From the NCBI GenBank assembly GCA_023229135.1, contig JALNZT010000007.1, forward strand, positions 73,225 to 137,224: a stretch of 64,000 nt of DNA, in the 5' to 3' direction. The stretch is from Bacteroidales bacterium (GTDB lineage Bacteria > Bacteroidota > Bacteroidia > Bacteroidales > F082). A program made the position numbers and the translations under genes. Under the pieces are notes generated by a model, which did no database searches, was not told the DNA's origin, and was given only the letters and a program-made list of their open reading frames with translations. The first letter of the stretch is position 1. Every line of letters starts with the position of its first letter. This document shows positions 7,203 to 15,980 of the stretch, piece after piece.

Positions 7203-9419
7203 ATGGATAACAAAGATCAACTTCACACATCCGACGCCACTCAAAAGAGCGAGACCGGAACGCAGGCAGCCCAAACAGCTGTTGAAAATGTAAATACAAA
7301 TCTCACTGCTGACAGCCGTCAATTGACAGATGCTGAAACCCTTACGATTAAAAATGGAATAGCTTCAAATCAGCTTCCGGCTGAAGAAACGCCATCCGCT
7401 AAACAAAAAGTAGAGACCCAAAAGCCGGAGAAACAGTCGGCTGAAAGTGTCGAGTCCAAAGAGGCCGCAAATCAGACTGCTGACAGCGATAAATTGACAG
7501 CTGCTGAAATACTTGTAATTAGGAGCGGAATAGCTTCTAATCAACTTCCTGCTGAAGAAGTGCCGGCCGAAAAGCAGAAAAGTGAGTCTCCAAAACCAGA
7601 AAAAGCGTCTGCTGAACTTATCAAGCCCAAAGAGGTTTTGGAAATTCAGCAACTCATCGCTCCCGATCAGCCTTTTGATGATGACGAAGACGATGACGAC
7701 GAACCGGAGCATGATTTTTCTACCCTCAACAAGTTGCAGCTGGTTGAAATGTTGGAAGAGACAGTGCAGGAAGTGGATATTTCCAAGATAAAAATGAAGG
7801 TTTCGGCCATCAAGGTATTCTTCTTGAAGCTGAACAAAGAAGATATTGAGCTTGAAATGGAACAGTTTATTGCCGATGGCGGTGATAAAGAATCCTATAC
7901 ACATGTCGATGATCCGCTGGAAATCCGCTTTAAAGCTGCTTTTGGAAAGTATAAAGAGAGTAAAGCTCATTTCAATGCGCTGCTGGAAAAACAAAAACTG
8001 GAAAACCTGCAATTAAAAAATACCATCCTCGACGAGTTAAAGGTGCTTATCGCCTCAGAGGAAACCCTGAAAAAAACTTACGATGAATTCAAGGTGTTGC
8101 AGGACAAATGGAAGTCGATAGGACAAGTGCCTGCGGGTGAGGTTAATAACTTATGGAATAACTACCATTTTTTGGTAGAGAAATTCTTTGATAAGGTTAA
8201 AATAAACCGCGAACTGCGCGACCTCGACCTCAAGAAAAATTTAGAATCGAAAATAGAACTTTGCGAGAAAGCAGAAGAGCTTTTGCTTGAAAAATCTATC
8301 ACCAAATCTTTCAAGCTGCTGCAAAAATATCACGACGAGTGGAAAGAAATCGGCCCTGTTCCACAGGATAAAAAAGATGAAATTTGGGACCGTTTCAAAG
8401 TAGCCACAGATAAAATTAACGTGCTGCGACGCGAGCATTACGCTCAGCTTCATGATGAGCAAATGACGAACTATGAGGCCAAAGTAGCACTTTGTGAAAA
8501 AGCGGAAGAAATTAGTACAGAAAACCTGAACAGCGTTTCTTCCTGGCAGAAAAAATCCAACGAAGTAAGCGAATTGTTCAAGGTGTGGAAATCTATCGGA
8601 CAGGCTCCAAAAAAACTGAACGACGAAATCTGGAACCGCTTTAAGGCTTCGATGGATAATTTCTTTGAAGTCAAAAAAGCCTTTTTTAGTGTAATCAAGG
8701 AGCAGCAGTTGGAGAACTACAACCGCAAACTTGACCTGACTGTTGAAGCCGAATCGTTTAAAGATTCGACGGATTGGCGCAAAACTACCGATCAACTGAA
8801 GAGATTACAGCAGGAATGGAAGAAAATCGGGCCGGTGCCACGCCGTCATTCCGATAAAATCTGGAAGCGTTTCAGGGCAGCTTGCGACAGTTTCTTTACA
8901 CGTAAATCTGAACATTTCACAGGTTTGAAAGCCAATGAAGAGGAGAACTTGCAAAAGAAAAAGGCTTTGCTCGAACAGATTGAAGCTTACGAAGTGAAAA
9001 AAGGCCGTTCCGAAAATCTCGATGCTGCCAAAGCATTTCAGCGCGAATGGATGGAAATTGGTTTTGTGCCTATCAAAGTGAAAGATCAACTGCAAATGCA
9101 ATACCGTAAGGCCATTGATGCGTTATTTGATAAAATGAAAATCTCTGAATCTGAACTTTCTGCCTCCGAATATCGTGGTATGGTCGAAAATATGAAAGAC
9201 GATCCGGATTCCAGAGACAGGATGAGAAGAGAGCGCAATAATCTTAGCGGAAAAGCTGCCAAGCTGCGCGAAGAAATCAATCTCTGGGAAAATAATATTG
9301 GTTTCTTTGCCCAAAGTAAACAGGCCGAGATTATGAAGGCTGAGTATGAAAAGAAAATTTTACGTGCGAAAAATGAACTCCAAATTCTGGAAACCAAACT
9401 GAAAGTGTTGGTAGAGTAG
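7203..9419 (+). CDS. DUF349-repeat coiled-coil protein with duplicated acidic N-terminus
   Basis: A 738-residue cytoplasmic protein. Residues 1-150 are low-complexity, Ala/Glu/Lys-rich and contain a 57-residue tandem duplication. An acidic run of Asp/Glu follows at ~160-172, and the rest is helical with at least five DUF349 units, recognised by the recurring motif W-K-x-IG-x-VP followed by W-x-x-F (e.g. DEWKEIGPVP, QEWKKIGPVP). The Bacteroidetes members of this family have no established function; all that can be said is a long helical, highly charged protein. The start ATG 7203 is chosen over upstream in-frame codons because the candidate -7 element (7116-7123) lies inside that extension. 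A terminator follows. Confidence 0.8.
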   Translation: MDNKDQLHTSDATQKSETGTQAAQTAVENVNTNLTADSRQLTDAETLTIKNGIASNQLPAEETPSAKQKVETQKPEKQSAESVESKEAANQTADSDKLTAAEILVIRSGIASNQLPAEEVPAEKQKSESPKPEKASAELIKPKEVLEIQQLIAPDQPFDDDEDDDDEPEHDFSTLNKLQLVEMLEETVQEVDISKIKMKVSAIKVFFLKLNKEDIELEMEQFIADGGDKESYTHVDDPLEIRFKAAFGKYKESKAHFNALLEKQKLENLQLKNTILDELKVLIASEETLKKTYDEFKVLQDKWKSIGQVPAGEVNNLWNNYHFLVEKFFDKVKINRELRDLDLKKNLESKIELCEKAEELLLEKSITKSFKLLQKYHDEWKEIGPVPQDKKDEIWDRFKVATDKINVLRREHYAQLHDEQMTNYEAKVALCEKAEEISTENLNSVSSWQKKSNEVSELFKVWKSIGQAPKKLNDEIWNRFKASMDNFFEVKKAFFSVIKEQQLENYNRKLDLTVEAESFKDSTDWRKTTDQLKRLQQEWKKIGPVPRRHSDKIWKRFRAACDSFFTRKSEHFTGLKANEEENLQKKKALLEQIEAYEVKKGRSENLDAAKAFQREWMEIGFVPIKVKDQLQMQYRKAIDALFDKMKISESELSASEYRGMVENMKDDPDSRDRMRRERNNLSGKAAKLREEINLWENNIGFFAQSKQAEIMKAEYEKKILRAKNELQILETKLKVLVE
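7308..7649 (+). repeat. 57-codon tandem duplication inside DUF349 gene
   Basis: Two adjacent 171-bp units (7308-7478 and 7479-7649) encode diverged copies sharing the core GIASNQLPAEE and a Lys/Pro/Glu-rich tail. The exact period of 57 codons keeps frame, and the second unit decays toward its end. Confidence 0.85.
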
Positions 9420-9442
9420 AAGTTCAAAAGCTGTTAAAAATC

Positions 9443-9483
9443 AAAGCCGGAAATTTTAAAATTAGTTTCCGGCTTTTTTTTGA
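9443..9483 (+). terminator. Terminator after DUF349 gene
   Basis: AAAGCCGGAAA (9443-9453) pairs with TTTCCGGCTTT (9466-9476), an 11-bp perfect stem followed by a T tract. Confidence 0.9.
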
Positions 9484-9616
9484 GAAGTTATTTTACGGAT
9501 GTTTTGCACAAGTATATAATCTGGTAATAATGAATATCATAGAAAACGATGACTTCTTTATGTTACTGATTATCAATAATATAGATTTTTCATTTGCAAT
9601 CGAATTTACTTTGCGA

Positions 9617-9703
9617 AAATCTGTGCCTTCTTTGTGAAACTCTGTGTAATAGCTCTCGAAAGCTTTTGGAGTCACAAAGCGCCACAAAGAAGCCACAGAG
9701 AAT
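9617..9703. repeat. Imperfect intergenic inverted repeat of CTTTGTG-type
   Basis: The left arm 9618-9650 (reading CTGTGCCTTCTTTGTGAAAC...) is an imperfect inverted copy of the right arm 9671-9702 (CACAAAGCGCCACAAAGAAG...), separated by a small AGCT-CTCGAA-AGCT palindrome. Each arm contains tandem TTTGTG/CACAAAG units. It lies between the terminator of the DUF349 gene and the convergent aminotransferase and codes for nothing obvious. The remaining bases of the 353-base gap (9420-9772) show no gene. Confidence 0.65.
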
Positions 9704-9772
9704 AATATACTGTGTTTCTGTTTTTTACATTATTTGTAGAAATAGGTGCAAAATATCAGTTATTTGAGTCAA

Positions 9773-11071
9773 CTACAAAGCTTTAAACCATTCCGTCAAG
9801 CCTTTTACTCCATCCCAAATTGCCGGACAATTTTGCTTGACAAAGTCTTCATCAAGTTTCTTATCGTCATAGGCCTGAAGTTGCTCAAGTACCCGTCTTC
9901 CATCAAAATCTACATACGCCATGCGTGCCACAAGCTCATCCGGCTGATGGCCAAAATCTATTCCCGGCAGCATCGCCACACCGGTTTCATCTAACAGCGC
10001 ATCACATATTTCAGCTGAAGTTAAAATATTTCGTGCTTTCAACTTTTCTCTGTAATAGCTAAAATCCGGAAACAAATAAAAAGCACCATTCACGGCAGGT
10101 GTTTCAATATTTGAGGCTTGTAATTTTTTCCTGATAACTTTTGCCAGGAAGCGTAAAATCCTGCGGGAATCTTCCAGGTATTTGTCGATATATGCACCGC
10201 CTTTGAAAGCTGTAATTGCAGCGTATTGTATTGGAGCTGAGGTTGATGTATAGGTTTCGCTCGCTACGGTAGCCATTGCCTCGCGCAGCCAATGCAACTC
10301 TGGGGGAAACGAAAAAGTACCCAAACGCCATCCTCCCGCGCCACACCATTTACTGAGACCGCTGCTGATAATCGTGCCTTCAGGATAAAAACGCGCCATC
10401 GAAACATGCTGGCCCTGGTGGTGTATCATGCCATAAATTTCGTCCGAAACCACTACAACCTGGTATTTCCGTGCTACTTGTGCCAACTGCTTTAATTTTT
10501 CGGCAGGGTAGGTGCAGCCCGTGGGATTGCTGGGATAATTTAAAATAACCACACGCGGGCGATTCGGGTCGGAACGGCAAATCAAATCCAGCTTTTCAGG
10601 TGTTAGTCGGTAGCCATCTTCGGCACGTGTGGCAATCCACTGCACATGGCGGCCTATGATGCGCGCCTGCGGTGAATAGGAAACCCACGAAGGCGTTGGA
10701 ATCAGCAGGTCGCCGTAATAAACCAGCTGTAAGATAAAAATCAGTTCCTTGCTACCCGGTCCAATCAAAATATCCTCTGCGGAAGAATTGATTAGTTGGG
10801 TGCGTTTATTGAATTCGGCGATGGCTTCGCGCAAAGCCAGGAGTCCGTAAACAGATAGGTAGTCCTTTTCATGCGCGTGCTGTCTCAGTGCTTCAACCAC
10901 CGGCTCAGGCACAGGAAAAGGCGACTGACCCAGTCCAAATTTATACACTTTTCGTCCGGCTTGGATGAGTTGCCTGCTTTTCTCGTTGATGGCCAGCGTC
11001 GCAGATTGCGAAAGGCCGCGAACATTCAGGTTGAGGTTCACTGGCAGCGGTTTTTTGGCTATTTTTCCCAT
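9773..11071 (-). CDS. Class I/II PLP aminotransferase
   Basis: A 432-residue fold-type I aminotransferase. It shows NYPSNPTG at 178-185 (the Asn that stacks on PLP), VSDEIYG at 208-214, the PLP lysine Lys241 in SGLSKWCG and the GGWRLG substrate-arginine motif at 246-251. These are aspartate-aminotransferase superfamily (subgroup I) features; the substrate amino acid cannot be read from the motifs. The N-terminal ~15 residues are Lys/Pro-rich and precede the usual start of the domain. It is transcribed convergently with the DUF349 gene and divergently from pepD. Confidence 0.85.
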   Translation of the reverse strand: MGKIAKKPLPVNLNLNVRGLSQSATLAINEKSRQLIQAGRKVYKFGLGQSPFPVPEPVVEALRQHAHEKDYLSVYGLLALREAIAEFNKRTQLINSSAEDILIGPGSKELIFILQLVYYGDLLIPTPSWVSYSPQARIIGRHVQWIATRAEDGYRLTPEKLDLICRSDPNRPRVVILNYPSNPTGCTYPAEKLKQLAQVARKYQVVVVSDEIYGMIHHQGQHVSMARFYPEGTIISSGLSKWCGAGGWRLGTFSFPPELHWLREAMATVASETYTSTSAPIQYAAITAFKGGAYIDKYLEDSRRILRFLAKVIRKKLQASNIETPAVNGAFYLFPDFSYYREKLKARNILTSAEICDALLDETGVAMLPGIDFGHQPDELVARMAYVDFDGRRVLEQLQAYDDKKLDEDFVKQNCPAIWDGVKGLTEWFKAL

Positions 11072-11300
11072 AAATTTAGTTTGTGTCGTAAAGATATGAA
11101 AATTTGGGCAAAAAAGAGTTTTTAAGGCGTTAAAGAATTATGTGAGAAGGAAATTAGTGATTTTCTGCAAAAAAGTCTAAAAACCTACAAACGTTAACAA
11201 TTCTCAAATTTCAATCTCAATTTTTTTAATTGACTGGCTTACCGCCAAAATTTTGTACTTTTATGGCTTCAAAACGAATTTTAATCTAAAATAATAACTT

Positions 11301-12758
11301 ATGAGCACAATTCAGGAACTGGAACCCAAAGGGATTTGGAAAAACTTTTATAGCCTGACGCAGATTCCCAGGCCTTCTAAAAAAGAAGAAAAAATCATTG
11401 CTTTCACAAAGGAGTTTTGTGAGAATCTGGGATTAGAAACCATCGTTGACGAAGTAGGTAATGTGATTGCCCGCAAGCCTGCCACACCGGGAATGGAAGA
11501 CCGCAAAGGTATTATCCTGCAAGCACACCTGGATATGGTGCCACAGCAAAACGAAGGTACAGGTCATGATTTTGAAAAAGATCCCATCGAGACTTATGTT
11601 GAAGATGGCTGGGTAAAAGCCAAGGGAACAACATTGGGTGCTGATAATGGAATCGGAGCCGCAGCTGCTATGGCCGTGCTCGAAGCTACCGACCTGGAAC
11701 ACGGGCCGATCGAGGCATTGTTTACCATCGACGAAGAAACCGGAATGACCGGCGCCAACGAGCTGAAACCCGGCATACTGAAAGGCGATATTCTCCTGAA
11801 TATGGACTCCGAAGACGAAGGCGAGTTGTATATCGGCTGTGCCGGAGGTGTTGACTCAACCGGCGAGTTTCCTTATAAATTAGAAGCCGTTCCCGCTGAT
11901 TCTAAGGCTTACCGTCTTACTGTAAAAGGTCTAAAAGGCGGGCACTCAGGCCTTGATATCCACCTTGGACGCGGCAATGCCAACAAAATTATCAATACGC
12001 TGATGTTGATGGCAGCAGGGAAATTCAAGCTGCGTGTGGCAGAGTTTGACGGAGGAAGCCTGCGTAATGCTATCCCGCGTGAAGCCTTTGCTGTAGTAGT
12101 CGTTCCTGCTGACATAGCTACTAAATTTGAGCAGTTTGTAACAGAATTTGAAACCATCGTAAAAGATGAGTTTTCGAAAGCAGACGGTGGTGTTGCGGTG
12201 AGTACAGCTGCTACCGATATGCCGGAAAACGTGGTTGACCTCAAAACTCAGGATCAGCTGTTCGAAGCCGTTGCTAAATGCCCTAATGGCGTGATTGCCA
12301 TGTCGAAAGATATGGAAGGTGTGGTAGAAACTTCCACCAACCTCGCTACCGTGAAAATGCTCGACGGCCAGTTTGTAATTGGAACTTTGCAACGTAGCTC
12401 GGTGGATGCCGACAAAGAAAAATTAGCTGCACAGATTCGTGAGGTATTCAAAAAAGCTGGCGGAAAAGCCTATTCATCAGGCGATTATCCCGGCTGGAAA
12501 CCGAATGTTGACTCAGCGATTTTACAAGCCATGAAAGACGTTTATAACAACAAATATGGCCGCGTACCGGAAGTAAAGGTGATTCATGCCGGTTTGGAAT
12601 GTGGAATACTCGGAGGTGCTTATCCTAACTGGGATATGATTTCTTTTGGTCCCACGATTCGCCACCCACACTCACCCGATGAGAAAGTAAATGTGGATAC
12701 CGTGAAGTTATTCTGGGAATTTCTGGTAGAAACCCTAAAACACACCCCTAAGAAATAG
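11301..12758 (+). CDS. pepD: Aminoacyl-histidine dipeptidase PepD (M20 family)
   Basis: A 485-residue cytosolic M20C zinc dipeptidase hydrolysing Xaa-His and other dipeptides. Metal-site motifs in order: QAHLDMVP (His/Asp), GADNGIG, DEETGMTG (catalytic Glu plus metal Glu), NMDSEDEGEL and the C-terminal HAGLECG. The full length matches the family. TACTTTTA at 11256-11263 resembles a -7 promoter element, with a TTG 23 bases upstream, so the promoter is only approximate. The gene stands alone with a terminator 18 bases after the stop. Confidence 0.92.
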   Translation: MSTIQELEPKGIWKNFYSLTQIPRPSKKEEKIIAFTKEFCENLGLETIVDEVGNVIARKPATPGMEDRKGIILQAHLDMVPQQNEGTGHDFEKDPIETYVEDGWVKAKGTTLGADNGIGAAAAMAVLEATDLEHGPIEALFTIDEETGMTGANELKPGILKGDILLNMDSEDEGELYIGCAGGVDSTGEFPYKLEAVPADSKAYRLTVKGLKGGHSGLDIHLGRGNANKIINTLMLMAAGKFKLRVAEFDGGSLRNAIPREAFAVVVVPADIATKFEQFVTEFETIVKDEFSKADGGVAVSTAATDMPENVVDLKTQDQLFEAVAKCPNGVIAMSKDMEGVVETSTNLATVKMLDGQFVIGTLQRSSVDADKEKLAAQIREVFKKAGGKAYSSGDYPGWKPNVDSAILQAMKDVYNNKYGRVPEVKVIHAGLECGILGGAYPNWDMISFGPTIRHPHSPDEKVNVDTVKLFWEFLVETLKHTPKK

Positions 12759-12775
12759 GCTTTGTAAATAAAACT

Positions 12776-12814
12776 AAAAAGGAGAGTGGCGCTAGGGCTG
12801 CTCTCCTTTTTTTG
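12776..12814 (+). terminator. Terminator after pepD
   Basis: AAAAAGGAGAG (12776-12786) pairs with CTCTCCTTTTT (12801-12811) and is followed by more T. The A-rich left arm makes it potentially bidirectional. Confidence 0.88.
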
Positions 12815-12842
12815 TGGGATCAAAAATAAGTTTCTATATTTG
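12811..12842 (+). promoter_or_regulatory. Bacteroidetes-type promoter upstream of Zn-protease-like gene
   Basis: TTTG (12811-12814), a 20-base spacer and TATATTTG (12835-12842) match the -33/-7 consensus. The expected start site near 12849 leaves a leader of about 190 bases before ATG 13041; no other gene is seen in that leader, apart from a 26-codon reading frame without support. Confidence 0.6.
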
Positions 12843-13040
12843 ATGTGAGTAAAAATGACAAAGCCAATGTGAAATCCTGTGAATGAGTTAGGTGTTGAAT
12901 ATCAGTCTAATAAAATGGAGATCAGGATGGGCTTTAAGAAATTGTGCGGGAAGAATGGAAAGGAATTAGTAGGGCACGAAAGTTTTGAATCATAAAAATG
13001 TAAGCTCTTGTTAGCCCTGATATACGATAGAATAATAAGT

Positions 13041-14138
13041 ATGAATAAAGTAATTTTATTGGGTCTATTATTGATTTGTGAGATAGAAATATTTTCCCAA
13101 ACAGTTGATTTATCTTCGGTTGATGAATTTTTCAAGGTAGCTTCAATTTTAAAAGAAGGACAACGAAATTCAGAGGAGCAATGGACTAGTTTTGACAATT
13201 CGACTGGCTACAAAAAATACGCAGATTCAGAAAATAAATTTATAATCAATTCGATTAAAGCCTCTATTAAAATGGCTTTTGGAAACAGCGATCTTGCCAA
13301 AAAGGATAGTGTACTCAGCATTTCAAGTGAGGAAATGGCTAATAACAGGAGCTTGATGTTTCAAAAACGTATTCTGACAAATTATCTTGGGATGAAAGAA
13401 AATTTCGACTCAATTATTTCATTTCGAGAAAATTATGATTTTAGTAAATTTATCGAAAGATCAAAACTGAGATTATTTACTTTTTTGGAGAAAGCTGTTG
13501 ACACATCTTTCAGATTTAAAGCGGTATATTTCAACTGTATGAATGCCGATGGATACAATGCAGAAGATGCCATTTATCTTGATTTTAATCTGATTTATAA
13601 AATGACAGAAGAGCAGAGAATAAACTTTCTTGCCCATGAATTTTTTCATAATTACAGGGAAAAGTTTGAAAACCATGATTTCAATCATAGATGTGATTTG
13701 AATTATGGTATTGATATGATTCAAAACGAAGGCATAGCAGACATGATTGATAAAACCGATGGATATAAGAATTATTATACCAAGGTGCTGCAAGAACCTG
13801 AACTGGCTGAAATTATGGTGGGTTTATATAAGCAGGCACCGGAAGATTTGAAAAAGGTTCAAAAATTAATTTTGAAATACGCCAATGAAGAGGTGTCCGA
13901 AAAAGAATTAATTGACGAATGGATAGAAATAGTAAAATTCAACGGTCACGCAATCGGATTTTTTATGGCGAATCAAATTGAGAAAGCAGGATATGAATAT
14001 GAAATGCTGGAGACTTTCTATAATCCTTATGCATTTTTTGCTCTTTATAACAGGGCGGCTAAAGAGCAGAAGATTTTTCAGTTGAGTGATGAATTCATGG
14101 CTTACCTAAGAAGTGCGACAGAGGAATTCTATCGCTAA
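13041..14138 (+). CDS. Putative secreted Zn-dependent protease (DUF5700-like)
   Basis: A 365-residue protein with a hydrophobic signal segment (residues 4-18, ending IFSQ). It carries a gluzincin-type zinc site: HEFFH at 199-203, with a candidate third ligand Glu230 in QNEGIAD about 27 residues downstream. This is the layout I associate with Bacteroidetes DUF5700 putative proteases. Start 13041 is chosen because it gives a compact signal peptide. The gene is more A/T-rich than its neighbours, hinting at a different origin. No protease activity is established for the family as far as I know; zinc binding is inferred from the motif. Confidence 0.65.
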   Translation: MNKVILLGLLLICEIEIFSQTVDLSSVDEFFKVASILKEGQRNSEEQWTSFDNSTGYKKYADSENKFIINSIKASIKMAFGNSDLAKKDSVLSISSEEMANNRSLMFQKRILTNYLGMKENFDSIISFRENYDFSKFIERSKLRLFTFLEKAVDTSFRFKAVYFNCMNADGYNAEDAIYLDFNLIYKMTEEQRINFLAHEFFHNYREKFENHDFNHRCDLNYGIDMIQNEGIADMIDKTDGYKNYYTKVLQEPELAEIMVGLYKQAPEDLKKVQKLILKYANEEVSEKELIDEWIEIVKFNGHAIGFFMANQIEKAGYEYEMLETFYNPYAFFALYNRAAKEQKIFQLSDEFMAYLRSATEEFYR

Positions 14139-14323
14139 TAGCAAACCATAGGCTATAGGTGTTTAAGTGTTAACAAGACAAAAAAAGCTGAAATCAAACA
14201 GCTAATCAGCAATCCTATTGAAAATGAATACAAGTTGTATGAGCAACACCTTGGTCTGTATTTCATTGTGGAGTTCACAGCATTTAGTTTTTCTCGCCTT
14301 GGTTTATGAACATTTTTAAGTAT

Positions 14324-14357
14324 AAAAAAAGGAGAGCGCAACCCAATACGCCCTCCT
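14324..14357 (-). terminator. Terminator of minus-strand T9SS gene
   Basis: Read on the minus strand, GGAGGGCG pairs with CGCTCTCC (8 bp with one G-U) across a 10-base loop, followed by a run of seven T. It lies just after the stop at 14374. Confidence 0.8.
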
Positions 14358-14373
14358 AAATTCATCAAAACAC

Positions 14374-15876
14374 TTATCGTTTTTGAATTACGATCGTCTT
14401 GTAATCGCTAATATTCGAGTTGATTTTAATCAAATACAATCCACTTTCAAAGCTTGAAAAATCAACAGCAATTCTGTTTGAAGTCAGTGTAACTTGCTGT
14501 GTGTATTCCCTGCCAAGCATATCAAAAATCCTAATAGATTGAACCTCTCCTTGGTTTTCTAAGTACAAAATGTTGCTAACAGGATTAGGATAGGCCTTTA
14601 TGTCAGCTGAATTAAATTCCGAAACATTTACAGTACAGCCATCACCAATTTCTTCAATAGTAAATTCAGTTCCAAAATCAGCTTCATCCTCACTAAAACC
14701 GCCAACTTCAACTCCATTATAATAAACAGTTAAATAACCCGGAGGGCCTCCGAAACCACTTAAGCCGTCTCCGTATTCGTCATAAATTGTAAAAGCATAA
14801 CAGTCACTGGTATATACACATACGTCGAAAATGTGCAAGTGTGAAGGCAGCAGATCTCCTATGGCTGCCGATGCAACAATATTATTCTCAGAATCTGTTA
14901 ATGTCCATGAATTATCTGCTTTTGAAAACTGATCGGTAAGTATTTCTATCGTAATAATGGCATCAGCCGAAACGACTTCTGTTGTCATTTCGTTATTAGC
15001 CGGGTTTTCATCATCCGCGAGTATTACCTCAACTTGGATAGTATAATTTCCAAATTCAGATAAATCAGCTTTTTCATTGAAGGTATAATCCAATGTTTGC
15101 CCTGCTAAAATTGCTTGATTTACCGTTTCGGTAACAACTTCGCCATTATTTATAACATATTGTACATCAAAAGTATAGATATCAACAATCCCAGTGTTTT
15201 CTAATTGTACTTTCACTTCTTCGTCAGCGGTTAATACGCAGCCATCTTGATTGCTGGGTGCAAGGATGGCATTCACGGCCAAATCATTTCCAAGATCAAC
15301 GGACACACACTTAATATCATCCATCGCGAATTGATAAGTGCCTCTTTTAACGAAGGCAACTCTCACATCTTTTCCTTCCCAGGGGCTTATATCAAAGGAG
15401 TATTCCTCCACATAATGTAAAGCCATACTCTCTTCATACAAGATCAGTTCGCCTAACTCCCAACTGTCTTCCGCAACATCATAAACCATAATATACAGCC
15501 AGGTCCAATAAGAAGGGCCCGAGGAGTGATACCACATCCAATAATAAACAGCTGTTGCGGCATCTTCAGGTACAGCAAATTGCGGCGACATCAGCCAGTC
15601 GTATTTGTCCTCCAGGTTTAGCGTTCCACCGATAAAGGCAGCGGAATCTCCTGAATGCACATATCCCTGTGGAAACTCATCATGTATAGCCCATTTTTCC
15701 CAAGGGTCTAATCCGCCCGGGTAATCAAACGGTGCTTCATCAATGCTTGTTGACATCCCTATAGTCCAGCCGGCATCAAAACCCGGGCCTTCAAATCCGG
15801 TAGTGAAAATCGTGTTTTGCGAAAAGCTAACTAAGCATACTAAAAGACTTAGTGTTAAGGTAATGGTTCGTTTCAT
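14374..15876 (-). CDS. T9SS-sorted secreted protein with choice-of-anchor/jelly-roll and adhesion-like repeats
   Basis: A 500-residue exported protein. Signal peptide at 1-19 (ending VSFSQ); residues ~20-195 resemble a MAM/choice-of-anchor J beta-sandwich (TGFEG start, WLMSPQF, VRVAFVKRGTYQFAMDDI); then a CARDB-like segment (LENTGIVDIYTFDVQYVIN) and a region with repeated Asp/Gly (DEYGDGLSGFG). The last ~75 residues are a type A T9SS sorting domain (AYPNPVSNILYLEN, DMLGRE, GLYLIKI). It should cross the outer membrane by the type IX system and be released or anchored to the surface. It is divergent from another T9SS protein 104 bases away; ligand unknown. Confidence 0.8.
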   Translation of the reverse strand: MKRTITLTLSLLVCLVSFSQNTIFTTGFEGPGFDAGWTIGMSTSIDEAPFDYPGGLDPWEKWAIHDEFPQGYVHSGDSAAFIGGTLNLEDKYDWLMSPQFAVPEDAATAVYYWMWYHSSGPSYWTWLYIMVYDVAEDSWELGELILYEESMALHYVEEYSFDISPWEGKDVRVAFVKRGTYQFAMDDIKCVSVDLGNDLAVNAILAPSNQDGCVLTADEEVKVQLENTGIVDIYTFDVQYVINNGEVVTETVNQAILAGQTLDYTFNEKADLSEFGNYTIQVEVILADDENPANNEMTTEVVSADAIITIEILTDQFSKADNSWTLTDSENNIVASAAIGDLLPSHLHIFDVCVYTSDCYAFTIYDEYGDGLSGFGGPPGYLTVYYNGVEVGGFSEDEADFGTEFTIEEIGDGCTVNVSEFNSADIKAYPNPVSNILYLENQGEVQSIRIFDMLGREYTQQVTLTSNRIAVDFSSFESGLYLIKINSNISDYKTIVIQKR

Positions 15877-15980
15877 AATCTTTTGATTTAAGATTTTACA
15901 ATAAAGTAAAAATAGTAAAAATTTATTTAATATCTTTACGGCAATAAAAGAAAATACGTAATCACTTTAAGGCCAAAATC

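Noticed and set aside
7365..8012. Long open frame on the minus strand inside the DUF349 gene
   Set aside because: It is the shadow of a Lys/Glu-rich coding sequence; its translation is Phe/Leu-rich without motifs, and the plus strand has clear repeats and family signatures.
9493..9696. 67-codon minus-strand frame over the inverted repeat
   Set aside because: It is composed largely of the CTTTGTG-type inverted repeat and has no protein-like features.
12912..12992. 26-codon frame in the leader of the zinc-protease-like gene
   Set aside because: Very short, no recognisable sequence and no clear ribosome-binding site; could be an upstream ORF but not supportable.
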